64,000 nt of DNA, taken from the NCBI RefSeq assembly GCF_008710155.1, contig NZ_VYPZ01000005.1, positions 186,001-250,000 on the forward strand. Direction: 5' to 3'. Source of the stretch: Sphingobium limneticum (lineage in GTDB: Bacteria; Pseudomonadota; Alphaproteobacteria; Sphingomonadales; Sphingomonadaceae). The notes beneath the pieces are model-generated. The model was given only the letters and a program-made list of their open reading frames with translations, searched no databases and was not told where the DNA came from. This document shows, piece after piece, positions 36,727-44,904 of the stretch. The position numbers and the translations under genes are program-made. Within the stretch, counting starts at the first letter, position 1, and each line of letters begins with the position of its first letter.

Positions 36727-37494
36727 ATGAGGATATATGCGATCGCGGCCATGCTGTTGCTCATGGGCGCCGCGCCGGCCCCCGAACCGCGATGGGAGCC
36801 TATCTTCGACGGTAAGTCGCTCGATGGCTGGACGCCCAAGATCACCGGCCGCGCGCTGGGCGAAGATCCGCTCCATATGTTCATCGTGCAGGATGGCGCG
36901 ATCCGCGTCTCCCACGCCCAGTACAAGCATTTCGATGGCGAGTTCGGCCATCTGTTCTGGAAGGCGCCGCTCGGCGCCTACCGCATCCGCTTCGAATATC
37001 GCCTGTTCGGTACATCCCTGCCCGGCATCAAATCATGGCAGGCGACCAATAGCGGCCTGATGTTCCACGCCCAGCCGCCCGAGACGATCCGCCGTGACCA
37101 GGATTTTCCCGTCAGTCTGGAAATGCAGCTGCTGGCCACGCCGCGCCCGACGGAAGAGCCGAGCGGCAATGTCTGCACGCCCGGTACCACGGTCCTTTTC
37201 GACGGCAAGCGCGATCCGCGCCACTGTATCTTGGCCAGCGGCTCGCCATTGCCCGCCGGTCGCTGGACCAGGGCGGAACTGGAAGTGCTGCCTTCCGGTG
37301 ACGTCACCCATTATATCGATGGGAAGCCGGTGCTGCGCTATTCAGCTATCGAACTCGACCCGGAAGATGCGGACGCCAAACCTCTGATTGCCGCTGCGGG
37401 TGGTGCGTTGCAACTCACGCGCGGCTATATCGCCCTGCAAGGCGAGGGTCATCCCATCGAATTTAGGAATATCGAGCTGCAACGGTTGGACTAG
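36727..37494 (+). CDS. DUF1080 (3-keto-disaccharide hydrolase-like) secreted protein
   Basis: 255 residues. Signal peptide MRIYAIAAMLLLMGAAPAPE, then a concanavalin-like DUF1080 domain: WEPIFDGKSLDGWTPKITGR, SNSGLMFH-like ATNSGLMFHAQPPE, LEMQLLATPRPTEEPSGNVC, and the last strand YIALQGEGHPIEFRNIELQR. Family members hydrolyse 3-ketoglycosides or bind sugars in the periplasm. Followed by a palindromic element shared with the convergent uvrB. Confidence 0.9.
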   Translation: MRIYAIAAMLLLMGAAPAPEPRWEPIFDGKSLDGWTPKITGRALGEDPLHMFIVQDGAIRVSHAQYKHFDGEFGHLFWKAPLGAYRIRFEYRLFGTSLPGIKSWQATNSGLMFHAQPPETIRRDQDFPVSLEMQLLATPRPTEEPSGNVCTPGTTVLFDGKRDPRHCILASGSPLPAGRWTRAELEVLPSGDVTHYIDGKPVLRYSAIELDPEDADAKPLIAAAGGALQLTRGYIALQGEGHPIEFRNIELQRLD

Positions 37495-37519
37495 GACGCA
37501 GGGGCAGAAACAAGGAGCC

Positions 37520-37583
37520 GTTCCCCGGCGCAGGCCGGGGCCCAGTTGGGAGCGTGGTGCTGGACCCCGGCCTGCGCCGGAAC
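37520..37583. repeat. long palindromic element, 14-nt loop family (copy B)
   Basis: Left arm GTTCCCCGGCGCAGGCCGGG... (37520-37545), loop 37546-37559 (14 nt), right arm 37560-37583 ending GCCTGCGCCGGAAC, one base shorter. Same layout as 15799-15868. Sits between convergent genes and could act as a terminator. Confidence 0.88.
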
Positions 37584-37609
37584 GGTGCGCCGCAGATTCA
37601 AATCTGGCC

Positions 37610-39793
37610 CTACCGCCCGAACTTCTTCTGCACTTTCCCGTAACGCAGTTTCCGCGTCCCCGGCTTGCCCTCGGTCGCCCGCCCACGCGGTGCCGCGACC
37701 TGTTCATGCGCGGGCAGGCCCAATTCCTCGGCCTCCAACTTCCTGATCTCATCGCGAATCCGCCCGGCTTCCTCGAACTCCAGGTCCGCTGCCGCCGTGC
37801 GCATCTTCTTTTCCAGATCCTCGATATAGGCGCGCAGATTATGGCCGACGAGGTGCGGGCGGTCCTCCAGCCCCGTCTCTACCGTAACCTGATCCTTGCT
37901 CGACACATGGGCGATGATGTCGCCGATATTGCGCTTGATCGTGGTCGGCGTGATGCCGTGCTCCAGATTGTACGCCTCCTGCTTCTCGCGCCGCCGCGAC
38001 GTTTCGTTCAGCGCCCGCTCCATCGACCCGGTAATCCGGTCGGCATAGAGTATCACGCGCCCTTCGACGTTACGCGCCGCGCGGCCGATCGTCTGGATCA
38101 GCGACGTTTCGGACCGCAAAAACCCTTCCTTGTCCGCGTCCAAAATCGCCACCAACCCACATTCGGGAATGTCCAGCCCCTCGCGCAGTAGGTTGATGCC
38201 GATCAGCACGTCATAGACGCCCAGCCTGAGGTCGCGGATCAGTTCGATACGCTCCAGCGTCTCGACGTCGCTATGCATGTAGCGGACCTTGATCCCCGCC
38301 TCATGCATGAATTCGGTCAGATCCTCGGCCATCCGCTTGGTCAGCGTGGTGACGAGCGTGCGGTATCCCTGCGCCGCGACCTTGCGACATTCGTTGATAA
38401 GGTCGTCCACCTGATCCTCGACCGGCTTGATCTCGACCGGCGGGTCGATGAGGCCGGTGGGGCGGATCACCTGTTCGCTGAACACGCCGCCGGTCTGCTC
38501 CATCTCCCACGGGCCGGGCGTCGCGGAGACGCTGACGGTCTGCGGACGCATCGCATCCCATTCGTTGAAGCGCAGCGGGCGGTTGTCGATGCAGCTTGGC
38601 AGGCGGAACCCATATTCGGCCAGCGTGATCTTGCGCCGGTGGTCGCCACGCGCCATCGCGCCGATCTGCGGCACGGTCTGGTGGCTTTCGTCCACGAACA
38701 GCATGGCGTTTTCGGGCAGATATTCGAACAGGGTCGGCGGCGGCTCGCCAGGCAGGCGGCCGGTCAGGAAGCGGCTGTAATTCTCGATCCCCGCGCAGCT
38801 ACCCGTCGCCGCGATCATCTCCAGATCGAAATTGGTGCGCTGCTCCAGCCGCTGGGCCTCCAGCAACTTGCCTTCCTCGACCAGCTCCTTCAGCCGCTCG
38901 GTCATCTCGAACCGGATCGCTTCCATCGCCTGCTTGAGCGTCGGGCCGGGCGTCACATGGTGGCTGTTGGGGAAGACCTTCACATAGTCCAGGCTCGCAA
39001 CCTTCTTGCCGGTCAGCGGGTCGAACTCGACGATATCCTCTATCTCATTGCCGAAGAAGCTGATGCGCCAGGCCGTGTCCTCATAATGGGACGGGAAAAT
39101 CTCCAGATTGTCGCCCTTCACGCGAAAATTGCCGCGCGCAAAGCCTGCATCGTTGCGCTTATATTGGAGCGCGACCAGCTTGCGGATGATCTCCCGCTGA
39201 TCCTCTATCCCGCCCTTCTTCATGGCAAAGGTCATCGCTGAATAGGTTTCGACCGAGCCGATGCCATACAGGCAGGACACCGACGCCACGATGATGACAT
39301 CGTCCCGCTCCAGCAGCGCACGGGTGGCCGAATGGCGCATCCGGTCGATGCTTTCGTTTACGCTCGACTCCTTCTCGATATAGGTGTCCGACCGTGCGAC
39401 ATAGGCTTCGGGCTGGTAATAGTCGTAATAGCTGACGAAATATTCGACCGCATTGTCGGGGAAGAAGCTCTTGAATTCCCCGTATAATTGCGCCGCCAAT
39501 ATCTTGTTTGGCGCCAGGATCAGCGCAGGCCGTTGCAGCGCCTCGATCACCTTCGCCATGGTGAAGGTCTTGCCTGAGCCGGTGACGCCCAGCAGCACCT
39601 GATCCTTCTCGCCCGCCAGCGCCTGTTCGACCAGTTCGGGGATCGCGGTGCGCTGGTCGCCCGATGGTTCATAGTCGCTGACCAGCGTGAAGGGTCGCCC
39701 CCCCTCGCTCTTTTCGGGGCGCGCGGGGCGATGGGGGACGAAACCCTCGCCGGTTTCCGGTTCATCGAGCGTGGTGCGGATCTGAATCGACAT
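37610..39793 (-). CDS. uvrB: excinuclease ABC subunit B
   Basis: 727 residues, damage-verifying helicase-like subunit of nucleotide excision repair. Walker [21 protein letters not shown], the beta-hairpin region [20 protein letters not shown], Walker [21 protein letters not shown], motif V/VI ([40 protein letters not shown]) and the C-terminal UVR motif ([20 protein letters not shown]). An extended N-terminus of about 35 residues precedes the conserved [13 protein letters not shown]. Convergent with the DUF1080 gene. Confidence 0.98.
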   Translation of the reverse strand: MSIQIRTTLDEPETGEGFVPHRPARPEKSEGGRPFTLVSDYEPSGDQRTAIPELVEQALAGEKDQVLLGVTGSGKTFTMAKVIEALQRPALILAPNKILAAQLYGEFKSFFPDNAVEYFVSYYDYYQPEAYVARSDTYIEKESSVNESIDRMRHSATRALLERDDVIIVASVSCLYGIGSVETYSAMTFAMKKGGIEDQREIIRKLVALQYKRNDAGFARGNFRVKGDNLEIFPSHYEDTAWRISFFGNEIEDIVEFDPLTGKKVASLDYVKVFPNSHHVTPGPTLKQAMEAIRFEMTERLKELVEEGKLLEAQRLEQRTNFDLEMIAATGSCAGIENYSRFLTGRLPGEPPPTLFEYLPENAMLFVDESHQTVPQIGAMARGDHRRKITLAEYGFRLPSCIDNRPLRFNEWDAMRPQTVSVSATPGPWEMEQTGGVFSEQVIRPTGLIDPPVEIKPVEDQVDDLINECRKVAAQGYRTLVTTLTKRMAEDLTEFMHEAGIKVRYMHSDVETLERIELIRDLRLGVYDVLIGINLLREGLDIPECGLVAILDADKEGFLRSETSLIQTIGRAARNVEGRVILYADRITGSMERALNETSRRREKQEAYNLEHGITPTTIKRNIGDIIAHVSSKDQVTVETGLEDRPHLVGHNLRAYIEDLEKKMRTAAADLEFEEAGRIRDEIRKLEAEELGLPAHEQVAAPRGRATEGKPGTRKLRYGKVQKKFGR

Positions 39794-39833
39794 GGGCGTA
39801 ATATGGGGTCTTGGGCCTGCGGTGCAATCGGGA

Positions 39834-40286
39834 TCAGGGCTTCAGTTCGAACGCAGTCCTGGGCATGGGCGGATAGACGACCGGCTTGTCGCCGAATCGC
39901 GCGCGCAGGGCGGCCTGACGGCGTTCCATGCTGATTGTTTCGACATTGACTTCGTCGGGAAAACGGAAGCTGATATCGACTTTCCCGTCCTTGATTTCAT
40001 ATTCCATGATCGACCAGCGCTTGATGCCACCTTCATCTGACTCGGTATACCAGGCTTCCCAAATCAGGTCGGACAGCATTTCGTCGTCTTCGTCGAAATA
40101 ACGAATCTGGGCGCCTTCATCCTTGAAGATATTCGGGCTGATCCAACCCTCTCCAATCTCGACGTAAAGAAAGATGCCGTCGGGATCGCCGCCGACGATA
40201 TCGACCAGTTCTACGCCGATCTGGTTGAAGAGACGGCTCAAAATATCGAGCTTATCTTTTGCCACCGGCTTTGCCTTTCGCTTCAT
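39834..40286 (-). CDS. YezG-like (DUF600) immunity protein
   Basis: 150 residues from the ATG at 40286. Acidic protein: [60 protein letters not shown] and [20 protein letters not shown] match the pattern of YezG/DUF600, the immunity partner of YeeF-type nuclease toxins in Bacillus. It overlaps the 3' end of the nuclease frame by 35 nt, the normal toxin-immunity order. The same reading frame happens to stay open back into the LysM part at 41147, but the middle of that long frame is not protein-like, so a 437-residue fusion is an artefact. Family call by memory, unverified. Confidence 0.72.
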   Translation of the reverse strand: MKRKAKPVAKDKLDILSRLFNQIGVELVDIVGGDPDGIFLYVEIGEGWISPNIFKDEGAQIRYFDEDDEMLSDLIWEAWYTESDEGGIKRWSIMEYEIKDGKVDISFRFPDEVNVETISMERRQAALRARFGDKPVVYPPMPRTAFELKP

Positions 40287-41231
40287 TGGGGAATTTCTGG
40301 CTGGTTCTTTCGCCATCGACCTCCCAGTTGACGTTGATCTGATAAGGACGTTTCGACGCGCCGTGATAAAGCGGTTCGATATCCACGAATATCTTATGCC
40401 CGGCGCGCAATGCCTTGGCCCATCCATCCTCCATGACGCGATAGCTGCCGCGGTTGAAGTTTGAGTTCTGGGCGAAATGGTTGAAGCTGTCGCTGGGTCC
40501 GTTGAAGCGAGCAGCAATGAAATGCCCGCCATCGTCGTCGCCAAGCCGGTTGGGCTTGCCAGCCTGCGCCTGATTATGGCGCGATCGCACAGGTGAGACG
40601 GCCAGCGACAACGGGCCAAATATCCGCCGACCGCGTGCAATGACATCGATATGGAAATCATAGCCATTCTTCGTTTCCCGCTTCCAGTTTGCATCGAGAA
40701 TCTGGCTTTCCAGCGATGGCGCTTTGCTGGGTTCTGGCGGCAGGTTGCGCCATGCCGCTCCATATAATGGGCTAGGCCAAGGACTTTATTCCTGGCCGCC
40801 TGGCCAGCATCCAGATAGGCCTGATGCGGCAGCTTGATCCGTTGTCCAACCCGTAAGGGCTGATCGACGCCCTGCCCATTGAGCCAGGCCAGATCGCGCG
40901 CCGTCAGCCCCCTTCGTTGTGTGGCGATACGGGACAGCGAATCGCCCGGCCGCACGATATGAATTCCATGATTATCTGGATGATCCGCCCGGTTGCGACT
41001 GCGATCCGGCACATTATCATCGTCTCGCACCTTTCCAGGGTTAGTCGTCGCCGGGCCACCGGAACCGCCACTGGCGCCAAAATAACGCCCCTGTCCTGCA
41101 AAGGTGAACCGCCCATTTTCCTCGTCATGCCAGGGATTGAACTTCACTTCGACCGCTGCCGGCGCGACACGACGTCCGGTCCGCAGATAGAGGTTGAAGG
41201 CAATACTTTCGCCCTACATCGTTCGCCGCAT
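40252..41231 (-). pseudogene. LysM - nonspecific nuclease toxin gene, disrupted
   Basis: Two frames carry one protein. Frame 1: ATG 41231 with GGGGGG before it, then TAG at 41214-41216, then AFNLYLRTGRR, FNPWHDEENGRFTFAGQGRY and a LysM domain (HIVRPGDSLSRIATQRRG, LRVGQRIKLP). Frame 2 opens at 40785 and runs to the stop at 40252: SPLYGAAWRNLPPEPS, then a DNA/RNA nonspecific endonuclease domain (RLGDDDGGHFIAARFNGP, NHFAQNSNFNRGSYRVMEDG, VDIEPLYHGASKRPYQINVN). Joining them needs one extra base in an A-run near 40783-40790. So one nonsense and one frameshift separate the start, LysM and nuclease. Resembles YeeF-type toxins paired with YezG. Confidence 0.75.
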
Positions 41232-41373
41232 CAAAATTCCCCCCAAAGTTTCGCAAAATCCCCTAGTGGATTAGATAGAACAAAACAAGAACATGTATCA
41301 TTTTGTCCTGCGTCATTGAACCCTCCCGCTGCGCTGATATGCTCGCGTCGGGACAGAAACAGGGAGGATGACG

Positions 41374-41940
41374 ATGCGCCGGACCGTGATGATGCTCGCG
41401 ATGCTGACGACCCTTGCCGCCTGCGGTGACAAGCCCGGCGACAAGACGGGCGACATCGCAGCCACCGACGCCATGAGCAAGCAGGAGGTAAAGGCGCAGG
41501 TCGACAAGGTGCAGTTGAAACCCGGCCAGTGGGAAGGACGCTTCACCGTCAAGGATATCGATCTGTCCGACATGCCCGGCGCGCCGGCGAACATGAAGGA
41601 TCAGATGAAGCGCATGATGAGCCAGACCTCGCTCAAATATTGCGTCACGCCGCAGCAGGCCGCCAATCCCAGTGGCGAGATGTTCGCGGGTCAGGAGAAT
41701 AAGGACTGCACCTATGGCGGGTTCGAGGCGAAAGGTGGTGCGGTGAAGGGCCAGATATCCTGCAAGTCGCAGGGCGGCACGATGAACGCGACCATGTCCG
41801 GCACCTATGCGCCGGAAAGCTATGCGATGGATGTGGACATGAAGATGGCGGGCGGCGCGCAGGGCACGACCATGGCGATGACCGCCCGGTCGGAGGGCAA
41901 GTGGATCGGCCCGGATTGCGCACCGACCCAAGCGCACTGA
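41374..41940 (+). CDS. DUF3617 lipoprotein (copy 1)
   Basis: 188 residues from the ATG at 41374; an ATG at 41368 directly abuts the AGGGAGG site and is less likely. Lipoprotein signal MMLAMLTTLAACGDK with lipobox LAAC. Mature part fits DUF3617: LKPGQWEGRFTVKDIDLSDM, YCVTPQQAANPSGEMFAGQE, CTYGGFEAKGGAVKGQISCK, and a final cysteine in GPDCAPTQ; four cysteines probably form disulfides. Function unknown. The HNH gene begins inside its 3' end. Confidence 0.85.
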   Translation: MRRTVMMLAMLTTLAACGDKPGDKTGDIAATDAMSKQEVKAQVDKVQLKPGQWEGRFTVKDIDLSDMPGAPANMKDQMKRMMSQTSLKYCVTPQQAANPSGEMFAGQENKDCTYGGFEAKGGAVKGQISCKSQGGTMNATMSGTYAPESYAMDVDMKMAGGAQGTTMAMTARSEGKWIGPDCAPTQAH

Positions 41941-42224
41941 TCGCGAGCGACGACAGGCCCCATCGCTGCTGGTTGTGCGATCGGCCGCTGGGGCGGCGGG
42001 TGGAGTGGCACCATCCGCTGCCCAAGAGCCTGGGCGGGCGGCAGGTCGTGCCGCTGCACCCGATCTGCCACCGCACTATCCACACAACGCTTTCCAACGC
42101 GGAACTGGCGCGCTCTTATGCCGATGCACCCGCCCTGCGCGCCCAGCCAGCCATCGCCCGCTTCCTGGCATGGATCGTGGACAAGCCGGCCGACTTCCAT
42201 GCGCCCACCCGCCGGCGCCGATAA
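41901..42224 (+). CDS. HNH endonuclease family protein
   Basis: Up to 107 residues from a GTG at 41901 with GGAGGG three bases before; a TTG at 41916 is an alternative start. CWLCDRPLGRRVEWHHPLPK has the CxxC and the HH of the HNH motif, and VPLHPICHRTIHTTLSNAEL gives the third (H/N) part and the second zinc pair. Homologues are small cytosolic HNH proteins of sphingomonads of unknown target. Overlaps the upstream DUF3617 gene by about 40 nt in another frame. Confidence 0.8.
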   Translation: MDRPGLRTDPSALIASDDRPHRCWLCDRPLGRRVEWHHPLPKSLGGRQVVPLHPICHRTIHTTLSNAELARSYADAPALRAQPAIARFLAWIVDKPADFHAPTRRRR

Positions 42225-42293
42225 TTTCCCTTGCGCTTCACGGCCAAGCGGTAGAGCCTTTGCCCGGTTCCTACGAAGAACAGGGGAGAGGAT

Positions 42294-42812
42294 ATGCGAA
42301 AGACCTGGCATGCGGCGCTGCCGCTAACCCTTATATGCGGCAGCACCCTTGGCCTGGCCGGCTGTGGCAGCGACCCCGCCCCGGCGCCGAAGGCAGAAGA
42401 GGCGCCCGTCCTGATGCGGGCGGGGCAGTGGACGCTGACCCGCAAGACGACGGGCTATAATACCCCCACCGTCACGCCTGCTCAATATCAGGAGGCCCTC
42501 AGCCAAGTGGGTGAGGACAAGATCTGCGTCGCCATCGACAAGGATGGCCTGCCCGATCCCGATGCGATCGCGGGCAAGGAAGGCAGCGCATGCAGCTACA
42601 AGGACAAGATGGCGCGCAAGGGCCGCCTGATCGCGACGTTGAGCTGCAAGGCGGGTGCCGGCACGTCCGACATCACGGTCGAGGGCAATTATACCGCCGA
42701 CACGCTGACGTTGGGCACGACCATGACGAAGACGGAGGGTGGCAAGCCCGTCCTGCGCACCACCCATGACTTGACCGGCACCCGCACCGGCGATTGCGCC
42801 AAGGCGGGCTGA
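42294..42812 (+). CDS. DUF3617 lipoprotein (copy 2)
   Basis: 172 residues. Lipoprotein signal HAALPLTLICGSTLGLAGCG with lipobox LAGC, preceded by GGGGAGAGG. DUF3617-like core: VLMRAGQWTLTRKTTGYNTP, KICVAIDKDGLPDPDAIAGK, CSYKDKMARKGRLIATLSCK and a terminal cysteine in TGDCAKAG. Distant paralogue of the gene at 41374. Confidence 0.82.
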   Translation: MRKTWHAALPLTLICGSTLGLAGCGSDPAPAPKAEEAPVLMRAGQWTLTRKTTGYNTPTVTPAQYQEALSQVGEDKICVAIDKDGLPDPDAIAGKEGSACSYKDKMARKGRLIATLSCKAGAGTSDITVEGNYTADTLTLGTTMTKTEGGKPVLRTTHDLTGTRTGDCAKAG

Positions 42813-42819
42813 CTCTGCT

Positions 42820-43260
42820 CTAGCTGTCCTGACCGGGCGCGAAGGCTGCAAACACCTGCGCGCCGGTCATGTCCCGCGTCGCTTCGCTAAAATGATAGCT
42901 GGCGGGCTTTTCCTCGATGAAGATTTGCGTGGCGAAGGGGAAGGCGCCCGGATCGGCAAAGGCCTGGATCGACACGGCCAGATGCGCGCCATCCTTCGAC
43001 CGCCATAGCAGCGAACTGCCGCAATTCTTGCAAAAGCCCCGCTCGCCCCATTGGGACGAGGCATAGATGCCCAGCGCATCCGGATCGGCCATGACGATGT
43101 CGGTGCAGGCGACCGACAGGAACACGCCGCCCGACCAGCGTCGGCACAGAGCGCAATGGCAGGCGCCCATGGCTGCATCGGCGATGGTCGCGTCGAAACG
43201 CACCGCGCCGCACAGGCATTGCCCTGCCTGCTTCATCCCTTTTTCCGCCGGCTGCGTCAC
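42820..43260 (-). CDS. GFA family protein (CENP-V/GFA zinc domain)
   Basis: 146 residues from a GTG at 43260 with AGGAG nine bases upstream; an ATG at 43236 is also possible. Zinc cysteines: QCLCGAVRFD, GACHCALCRRWSGG and GFCKNCGSSLLWRS; C-terminal FIEEKPASYHFSEATRDMTG. The glutathione-dependent formaldehyde-activating name is historical; the actual substrate is unknown. Confidence 0.88.
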   Translation of the reverse strand: MTQPAEKGMKQAGQCLCGAVRFDATIADAAMGACHCALCRRWSGGVFLSVACTDIVMADPDALGIYASSQWGERGFCKNCGSSLLWRSKDGAHLAVSIQAFADPGAFPFATQIFIEEKPASYHFSEATRDMTGAQVFAAFAPGQDS

Positions 43261-43261
43261 C

Positions 43262-43338
43262 TGTGGATTCTCCTGTGCATCAACTGTGGCCAGTACCGGT
43301 ATCACCCTGTGCATGGCCTGTGGATAAGTTGTGGATCA
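43262..43338. promoter_or_regulatory. cluster of DnaA-box-like TGTGGATNN sequences
   Basis: TGTGGATTC (43262-43270), TGTGGATAA (43319-43327, perfect complement of TTATCCACA) and TGTGGATCA (43330-43338), all in one orientation within 77 nt between two genes. It may bind DnaA; it lacks the AT-rich unwinding element expected of oriC. Confidence 0.35.
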
Positions 43339-44553
43339 TTCCAGCGCGCGGATCGCCCGTTCGTCGCAACGCTTGGCGCCGACCGGTACCGGACTGACCG
43401 TGGGTACCGGCAGGCTCTGGCCGATGCGCAGCGGTGCGAAGCGCTTCCGATCGATCCCGGCGCAGCGCAGATAGAGGTCCAGCATCTTGGGCGGCGTGTC
43501 CCATTGTTCGTAGGACAGGCGGAACGTGCCCCAGTGGATCGGGATCGCGGTCGATGCGCCCAGCCGCTGGAACACTTCCACCGCCTGCGCCGGGCCGATA
43601 TGCGCGTCCGACGCCATCTGCCCCTTCCAGAAGCGAAACGCGCCGATCGGGATCAGCGCCAGCCGGATCGGGCCGTACCGCCTGGCTTCATAGGGCCAGC
43701 CCATGTCACCCGCACCGGTATCGCCGGCGAAGAAGATGTTGCCCGCCCGGGTTTCGATCAGGAAACTCGACCAGAGCGCCCGGTTGCGGTCGGTGCCCCA
43801 ACGGCTGCCCCAATGATGGTTGCGGGTCACATGGACGCGATAGTCGGGGCAATGTTCGTAATTGCCGCACTGGATCACCGCCTGCGGGGCCAGCCCGTTC
43901 AGGGCAGCACCGCTGACCGACTGGCCCCAATCCAGCGCCGTCGCCGGGATGCCCTGCGCCTTCAGGATTGCGTCATTGCCCAGGCTCGTGACGATCTTGG
44001 GCCGGTCGCGCTCCCATAATGTCTTCAGCGTGGGCAGGTCCATATGGTCATAATGATTGTGGCTCAGCACGATCAGGTCGATCTTGGGCAGATCGTCGAG
44101 GCGGATGCCTGGCTCCGCCACGCGTTTCGGCCCCAGCGGCGGCAGGGGGCTGGCATAGTCGGACCAGATCGGATCGGTCAGGATATTGAGGCCCGCCGCC
44201 TGCACCAGCACGGTCGCATGACCGACCCAGGTCGCCACCATGCCGCGCGGCGCGGCGAACGACGCGGGGCGGGCGGGCTTGACCGCAATCCCCAACGGCC
44301 ATGGCGGCCGGTCGTCATTCCCCAGCAGCCAGCGTGCGATAAAGCCCTGCCGGCTGGTGCCCGGCGGCGCCGGCGCCTCGATCGCGCCATCGGGATTGAA
44401 GAAGCGCGCCCCGTCATAATGGCGGCTGGCCGGCCCCTCATAATAGAGGCGGTCCAGGAAAGGCGGGATGATCGTGATCGCCAGACACAGGGCGATGATG
44501 GCGAACAGCAGGGCGATTCCAGCGCCTCTGGCTATGCTGACAAGGCGACCCAT
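43336..44553 (-). CDS. MBL-fold hydrolase, NAPE-PLD/UlaG-like
   Basis: 405 residues from the ATG at 44553 with GGGAGC upstream. An N-terminal transmembrane helix (AGIALLFAIIALCLAITIIP) anchors a metallo-beta-lactamase fold: ATWVGHATVLVQAAGLNILT, LIVLSHNHYDHMDLPTLKTL (HxHxDH), RNHHWGSRWGTDRNRALWSS, NIFFAGDTGAGDMGWPYEAR and IPIHWGTF. Matches N-acyl-phosphatidylethanolamine phospholipase D-like proteins; a role on membrane lipids is plausible but unproven. Confidence 0.88.
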   Translation of the reverse strand: MGRLVSIARGAGIALLFAIIALCLAITIIPPFLDRLYYEGPASRHYDGARFFNPDGAIEAPAPPGTSRQGFIARWLLGNDDRPPWPLGIAVKPARPASFAAPRGMVATWVGHATVLVQAAGLNILTDPIWSDYASPLPPLGPKRVAEPGIRLDDLPKIDLIVLSHNHYDHMDLPTLKTLWERDRPKIVTSLGNDAILKAQGIPATALDWGQSVSGAALNGLAPQAVIQCGNYEHCPDYRVHVTRNHHWGSRWGTDRNRALWSSFLIETRAGNIFFAGDTGAGDMGWPYEARRYGPIRLALIPIGAFRFWKGQMASDAHIGPAQAVEVFQRLGASTAIPIHWGTFRLSYEQWDTPPKMLDLYLRCAGIDRKRFAPLRIGQSLPVPTVSPVPVGAKRCDERAIRALE

Positions 44554-44658
44554 GGCTGCTCCCGAAGACGATATGTGAGCGACATAACGCAAGAGGGCTG
44601 CGGAGCAAGGGGGCGAAGGGGATTAGGGGTGGAGGGAATGACGAAACTGCTTTGAAGG

Positions 44659-44717
44659 GTGAGGGTCTTTCTCTTGCTGGCAGGAAATGCTTGTCCAGAA
44701 AGAAGAAAGACCCTCAC
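44659..44717. repeat. 14-bp perfect inverted repeat with 31-nt loop
   Basis: GTGAGGGTCTTTCT (44659-44672) and AGAAAGACCCTCAC (44704-44717). The spacing and perfect arms resemble a cruciform or the ends of a small excised element. Confidence 0.7.
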
Positions 44718-44755
44718 GGACATCGACTAGGCAGCAAGCTTCCAAGTCTCCGTAG

Positions 44756-44779
44756 CCTCTCCCGCGAAGGCGGGAGAGG
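44756..44779. repeat. CCTCTCCCGC hairpin
   Basis: CCTCTCCCGC / GCGGGAGAGG with a GAAG loop. Belongs to the same loose class as the CTCTCCC repeats bordering the DUF559 gene at 52 kb. Confidence 0.7.
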
Positions 44780-44904
44780 GGAGCAGGAGCGCCCGCAAAT
44801 GGCCGTCATCCGCCATAGCCTCATTCGTCATGGCGGGCTCGACCCGGCATCCCGCTTTTTCAAAGCACCGACGTAGTCACAGTGCGAAACGCGACCTTCG
44901 CCCG

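Larger units (their letters stand above)
44554..44904. other. 351-nt intergenic region with hairpins
   Basis: No convincing gene. Holds two perfect inverted repeats (44659-44717 and 44756-44779, annotated separately) and near 44826-44860 a remnant of the ATGGCGGGCTCGACCCGGCA palindromic repeat type. Confidence 0.6.

Noticed and set aside
37388-38191. 267-codon open frame on the + strand spanning the end of the DUF1080 gene and uvrB
   Set aside because: Crosses the palindromic element and is antisense to uvrB; no family likeness.
40783-40790. Programmed -1 frameshift joining LysM and nuclease
   Set aside because: No canonical slippery heptamer (X XXY YYZ) or strong downstream fold was seen, and the TAG near the start already breaks the gene, so mutation or sequencing error is simpler.
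39834-41147. Single 437-residue open frame from the LysM part through the YezG-like protein
   Set aside because: The middle (about 40287-40785) is not protein-like in this frame, whereas another frame codes a recognisable nuclease there. The long frame is a by-product of a frameshift plus a shared phase.
43262-43338. Chromosomal replication origin
   Set aside because: Three DnaA-like boxes alone, without an AT-rich unwinding region or typical oriC neighbours, do not support an oriC call.
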